Source of the DNA: JBOGJG01 sp050747825
Lineage (GTDB): Bacteria > Acidobacteriota > UBA6911 > RPQK01 > JBOGJG01
Assembly (NCBI GenBank): GCA_050747825.1
Contig: JBOGJG010000063.1
Span: 1 to 6,564 of the forward strand
Direction of reading: 5' to 3'
DNA: 6,564 nucleotides
Made by a program: the position numbers and the translations under genes. This document shows, in pieces, positions 4,282 through 6,564 of the stretch (position 1 is its first letter; every line of letters begins with the position of its first letter). The notes under the pieces were generated by a model that saw only the letters and a list, made by a program, of their open reading frames with translations, searched no databases and was not told the DNA's origin.

Positions 4282-6234
4282 GTGAGTTCCGGAAAACGCA
4301 AAAGTCGTCTGGGTAGCCAGAACGGCTACGACCAATCGCATGTCCGCGAATCCCGCGCCGAGTGGGGATTCGATGAGCTCTTCCGCGAGTACTTCCCGCG
4401 CCTTGTGGCGGTTGCTCGCCCTCTGACTCGTGACTCGGCTCTCGCGGAAGACGTTGCCCAAGAGACCCTGTCCCGCCTGCACGCGCGAGCCGGGTTGCTT
4501 GATTTCAGCGAGCCGATCTGGCCGTGGCTGAAGACTGTTGCGATGCGCCTGGCGATAGACCACGTTCGAAGGGACGGTCGAGAGACTCCCACCGAACCCT
4601 ACGTCTTGATCACCGACAAGGAACCGCACGGTCGTGAGGACCAATACTGGTGCGAGGAGGGCCCTCAGCTGATCCTTGCATTGAAGGAACTCTCCGCAAG
4701 GCAGAGGCTCGCCGTTGCTCTTCGCTACCTTGAGGACAAAGATCCAGCCGACGCAGCCATCCTTCTCGGGCTGAGCAAGCCTGCGTTCGAACAGCTTCTA
4801 TTCCGAGCACGGCGGAAGCTGCTCACCGAGTACCGACGCATAACCGAGGGTGCTGCGAGTCTCATCGTGCTCCCGTTGCGGAAGATGCGCAGTGAGATCA
4901 ACGGCTTCCTTCTCCGGATTCGCAGTATGGGGGCCCGCGACGGGCGCGCGTCTCTTGCAATCTCGGACACTTTTGTTCAGGCGGCGAGTGGCCTACTCGC
5001 CCTCTGGATGACGGTAACGGCTGGTCCCGGCGGCGTCCTGGCGAATCCTGCCCCCCCGGCGAGGAATCTCAAGAGTATCGCTGCCAGCGATGGACACGAA
5101 GATCGCGGGGGTTCGCCCCGTAAGAAGCCTTTGAATGATGGCGGCGGGGGCCGAGCCGTTGAAGGCGACTCGCGCGTCCCCAACGGAAACACCCCCGAAG
5201 GCAACGAAATAGATCGAACGGTTAGGGACCTGACCGATCCAAACCGGGGGACTAAGGATCCCGAAGACGCTCGGATCACCTCCGTAGCATTCGAGCCCTC
5301 TTCCGACGGCCGTGTGGTGTACGCGGCCGGGATCGCGCATTGCAGGCTTCCGACGTGCCCACCCGTTCTGTTCCGTTCCACTAATGGCGGAGAAGAATGG
5401 AGCCGTCTCCCGGCCCGGGAACTGGCTGGGACCTCTCTTGTTCTGCCCGACGGAAATGACCCCCGCATCTTCGTCATGGGTCCGGCCGGCCTACAGGTCA
5501 GCGAAGATGGTGGGCGGAGCTTCGGTCCGGCGGCCGCGGCCGGAGCATCCTTCGCGATCGGTTCGGTTGCCATCTCCCCTGCGTTTCACGAGGGCGACCC
5601 GAGAATCCTTATCGGCGCCCAGAACCTGATGCGCTATCACGACGAGCGAAAGGTCATCGAACCGGAGCCAGTCAGCGCCCTGCCAGGACCGCTCGAGCCC
5701 ATGTTCGCGCCCGCGTATCCGGCTGATCCGCGCTTGTTGATCGGTGGTTTGCGACTGAACGGTGTAGGAGGTCGGGTGGTTGCGACGGTCTTCGTCTGCT
5801 CTGATTCGATCTGCTCTGAGACCCCTATCCCCGGCCAAGACCAGATACCCAAGGTCCGTCTTCCCGAGAATTTCTTGCGTAGCAATCGCGCCTATGCCTT
5901 TACGCAGAATGGCCTGTTCCTTTCGAGCGATGGGGGGAGCCAATTCGTGGAGCTGGATACCCCGTGGCAGACCGGTCTTCTGATGGACGTCGCCCTCCTT
6001 GGGACCGGTCGGGGACTCTTTGCCGCCGTTCAACACGTGGACGACGGTCAAGATGACGGCCTGTACCTGTCGCGCGACGGCGGTGACTCGTGGCAGCGGA
6101 TTCGTAGTCCTCTATTCGAGAACGGTGCCAGCGCTGTCGCCTTCTCGCAGGATCGAATCGTGGTCGCTCTCGGCAGGAGCGGAGTCGCCTGTTCTAGCGA
6201 CCACGGCATCACCTGGTCGGCTCGCTGCTCCTGA
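4282..6234 (+). CDS. ECF-type sigma factor fused to a membrane helix and an extracytoplasmic Asp-box beta-propeller
   Basis: The product is 650 aa, against about 160-210 for a plain ECF sigma factor. Residues 29-97 match sigma region 2 (FDELFREYFPRL, ALAEDVAQET, PWLKTVAMRLAIDHVRR). Residues 129-184 match region 4 with its DNA-binding helix-turn-helix (LKELSARQRLAVALRYL, AAILLGLSKPAFEQLLFRARRKL). A basic stretch (about 199-222) precedes one hydrophobic segment (about 229-248), consistent with N-in, C-out topology. A Gly/Pro/Asp-rich linker (about 255-328) leads to a propeller (329-650) with five Asp boxes: STNGGEEW (366), SEDGGRSF (407), SSDGGSQF (548), SRDGGDSW (597) and SSDHGITW (638). Their spacing leaves room for two degenerate blades (about 450 and 505), so seven in all. 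Extracytoplasmic cysteines 354/359, 506/511 and 637/649 could pair. The protein would recruit RNA polymerase to specific promoters while tethered to the membrane, with the propeller as sensor; the ligand is unknown. GTG 4282 is the only reasonable start after the in-frame stop at 4255. Confidence 0.9.
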   Translation: MSSGKRKSRLGSQNGYDQSHVRESRAEWGFDELFREYFPRLVAVARPLTRDSALAEDVAQETLSRLHARAGLLDFSEPIWPWLKTVAMRLAIDHVRRDGRETPTEPYVLITDKEPHGREDQYWCEEGPQLILALKELSARQRLAVALRYLEDKDPADAAILLGLSKPAFEQLLFRARRKLLTEYRRITEGAASLIVLPLRKMRSEINGFLLRIRSMGARDGRASLAISDTFVQAASGLLALWMTVTAGPGGVLANPAPPARNLKSIAASDGHEDRGGSPRKKPLNDGGGGRAVEGDSRVPNGNTPEGNEIDRTVRDLTDPNRGTKDPEDARITSVAFEPSSDGRVVYAAGIAHCRLPTCPPVLFRSTNGGEEWSRLPARELAGTSLVLPDGNDPRIFVMGPAGLQVSEDGGRSFGPAAAAGASFAIGSVAISPAFHEGDPRILIGAQNLMRYHDERKVIEPEPVSALPGPLEPMFAPAYPADPRLLIGGLRLNGVGGRVVATVFVCSDSICSETPIPGQDQIPKVRLPENFLRSNRAYAFTQNGLFLSSDGGSQFVELDTPWQTGLLMDVALLGTGRGLFAAVQHVDDGQDDGLYLSRDGGDSWQRIRSPLFENGASAVAFSQDRIVVALGRSGVACSSDHGITWSARCS

Positions 6235-6278
6235 TTTCTGGAAATTGAGGCTCGCTCGTTATCCCCTTTCTTGAAGTC

Positions 6279-6564
6279 TCAGGGATCTTGGAACTCCATA
6301 ACTCCGGTCATCGTGAGCGATGAGATGCCAGTAGAACACTGGGCGAGCTTCGTGGCGCTGCTCGGATGAAGCGTCAGCGGCATGACGCCTATGAAGTTCA
6401 GGGAGGGGTTACGAACTTCCATGACCCAATCGCCCCAGGAGCCGGCAACGGTGTGCGATCCAAATACCGCGGGAGGGCTTGAGCTGCCGGACCTGTCGGT
6501 CCATTGCTGATCCCAGCGACCGGATGCAAGGACGGATCCACATGTCCATAGAGTCGAGGATCCG
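6279..6564 (-). CDS. C-terminal part of an unrecognised protein, start outside the window
   Basis: The minus strand is open from the window edge (first full codon at 6563) to TGA at 6281-6279, giving 94 residues with no internal stop. The segment reads, in part, SGRWDQQWTDRSGSSSP, then GSWGDWVMEVRNPSLNFIGV, and ends TGVMEFQDP. The Trp/Gly/Ser/Thr-rich, beta-like composition with two cysteines (8 and 76 of the fragment) would suit an exported protein, but no signal peptide can be seen. It converges on the sigma-factor gene with a 44-bp gap, in which no convincing terminator is visible. The other minus-strand frame checked, which starts at the window edge, stops within about 50 codons (TAA) and is less protein-like. 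I do not recognise the family, and homology to the other secreted proteins here is not evident. Confidence 0.6.
   Translation of the reverse strand, partial: GSSTLWTCGSVLASGRWDQQWTDRSGSSSPPAVFGSHTVAGSWGDWVMEVRNPSLNFIGVMPLTLHPSSATKLAQCSTGISSLTMTGVMEFQDP

Noticed and set aside
4977..5573. 198-codon minus-strand open frame inside the sigma-propeller gene
   Set aside because: It lies wholly antisense to a strongly supported coding region, is proline/arginine/serine-rich as GC-rich antisense frames are, and has no domain or ribosome binding site.
5491..6051. 186-codon minus-strand open frame over the propeller
   Set aside because: It is antisense to the Asp-box repeats, with no recognisable motif; it is a shadow of the GC-rich frame.
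4282..6234. Sialidase activity for the propeller, suggested by Asp boxes
   Set aside because: Asp boxes occur in many non-enzymatic propellers. The arginine triad, the RIP motif and the nucleophilic tyrosine of sialidases could not be assigned.
1..6564. CRISPR array, rRNA or tRNA genes
   Set aside because: No regularly spaced repeats beyond the two copies at 77-119 and no recognisable RNA gene were seen on either strand.

Overview
The window looks like an accessory stretch of a high-GC Gram-positive (actinobacterial) chromosome. The base composition is GC-rich by eye, two genes have strong AAGGAGG ribosome binding sites, GTG and TTG starts occur, secreted proteins carry Sec-type signal peptides, and there is an ECF-like sigma factor with a long C-terminal extension. 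No genus can be named from the sequence alone.

Layout from left to right. Positions 1-126 look like the end of an insertion sequence with two near-identical 20-bp tandem repeats at a 23-bp period, in the style of the multiple terminal repeats of IS21-family elements. It abuts, at about 127, a 5'-truncated PLP-dependent aromatic amino acid decarboxylase that starts just before its lysine motif (NPHKW) and runs to a normal C-terminus at 675. A short convergent spacer (676-802) follows. Then come four minus-strand genes for exported proteins, read from right to left: 3961-3434, 3342-2854, 2688-1789 and 1792-803. They form two tandem paralogous pairs. The first pair (175 and 162 aa) shares a six-cysteine pattern with almost identical spacing. 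The second pair (299 and up to 329 aa) shares a Cys-Lys-rich pair of cysteines, a following beta-rich segment and a GGWY motif near the end. A perfect 14-bp hairpin lies between the two small genes. An 11-codon leader ORF with a strong ribosome binding site overlaps the start of the third gene by ATGA, and the third and fourth genes overlap by TTGA.

A 320-bp divergent intergenic region (3962-4281) separates this cluster from a plus-strand 650-aa gene. That gene encodes an ECF-type sigma factor (regions 2 and 4), one predicted membrane helix, a disordered linker and an extracytoplasmic beta-propeller with Asp-box (BNR-like) repeats, probably seven blades. The right edge holds the last 94 codons of an unrecognised convergent minus-strand gene that has no start inside the window.

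Working model (inference): the sigma-propeller fusion is a membrane-tethered sensor and transcription factor in one chain, and the divergent secreted-protein cluster is a candidate target. No promoter shared between the two sides could be shown by eye.
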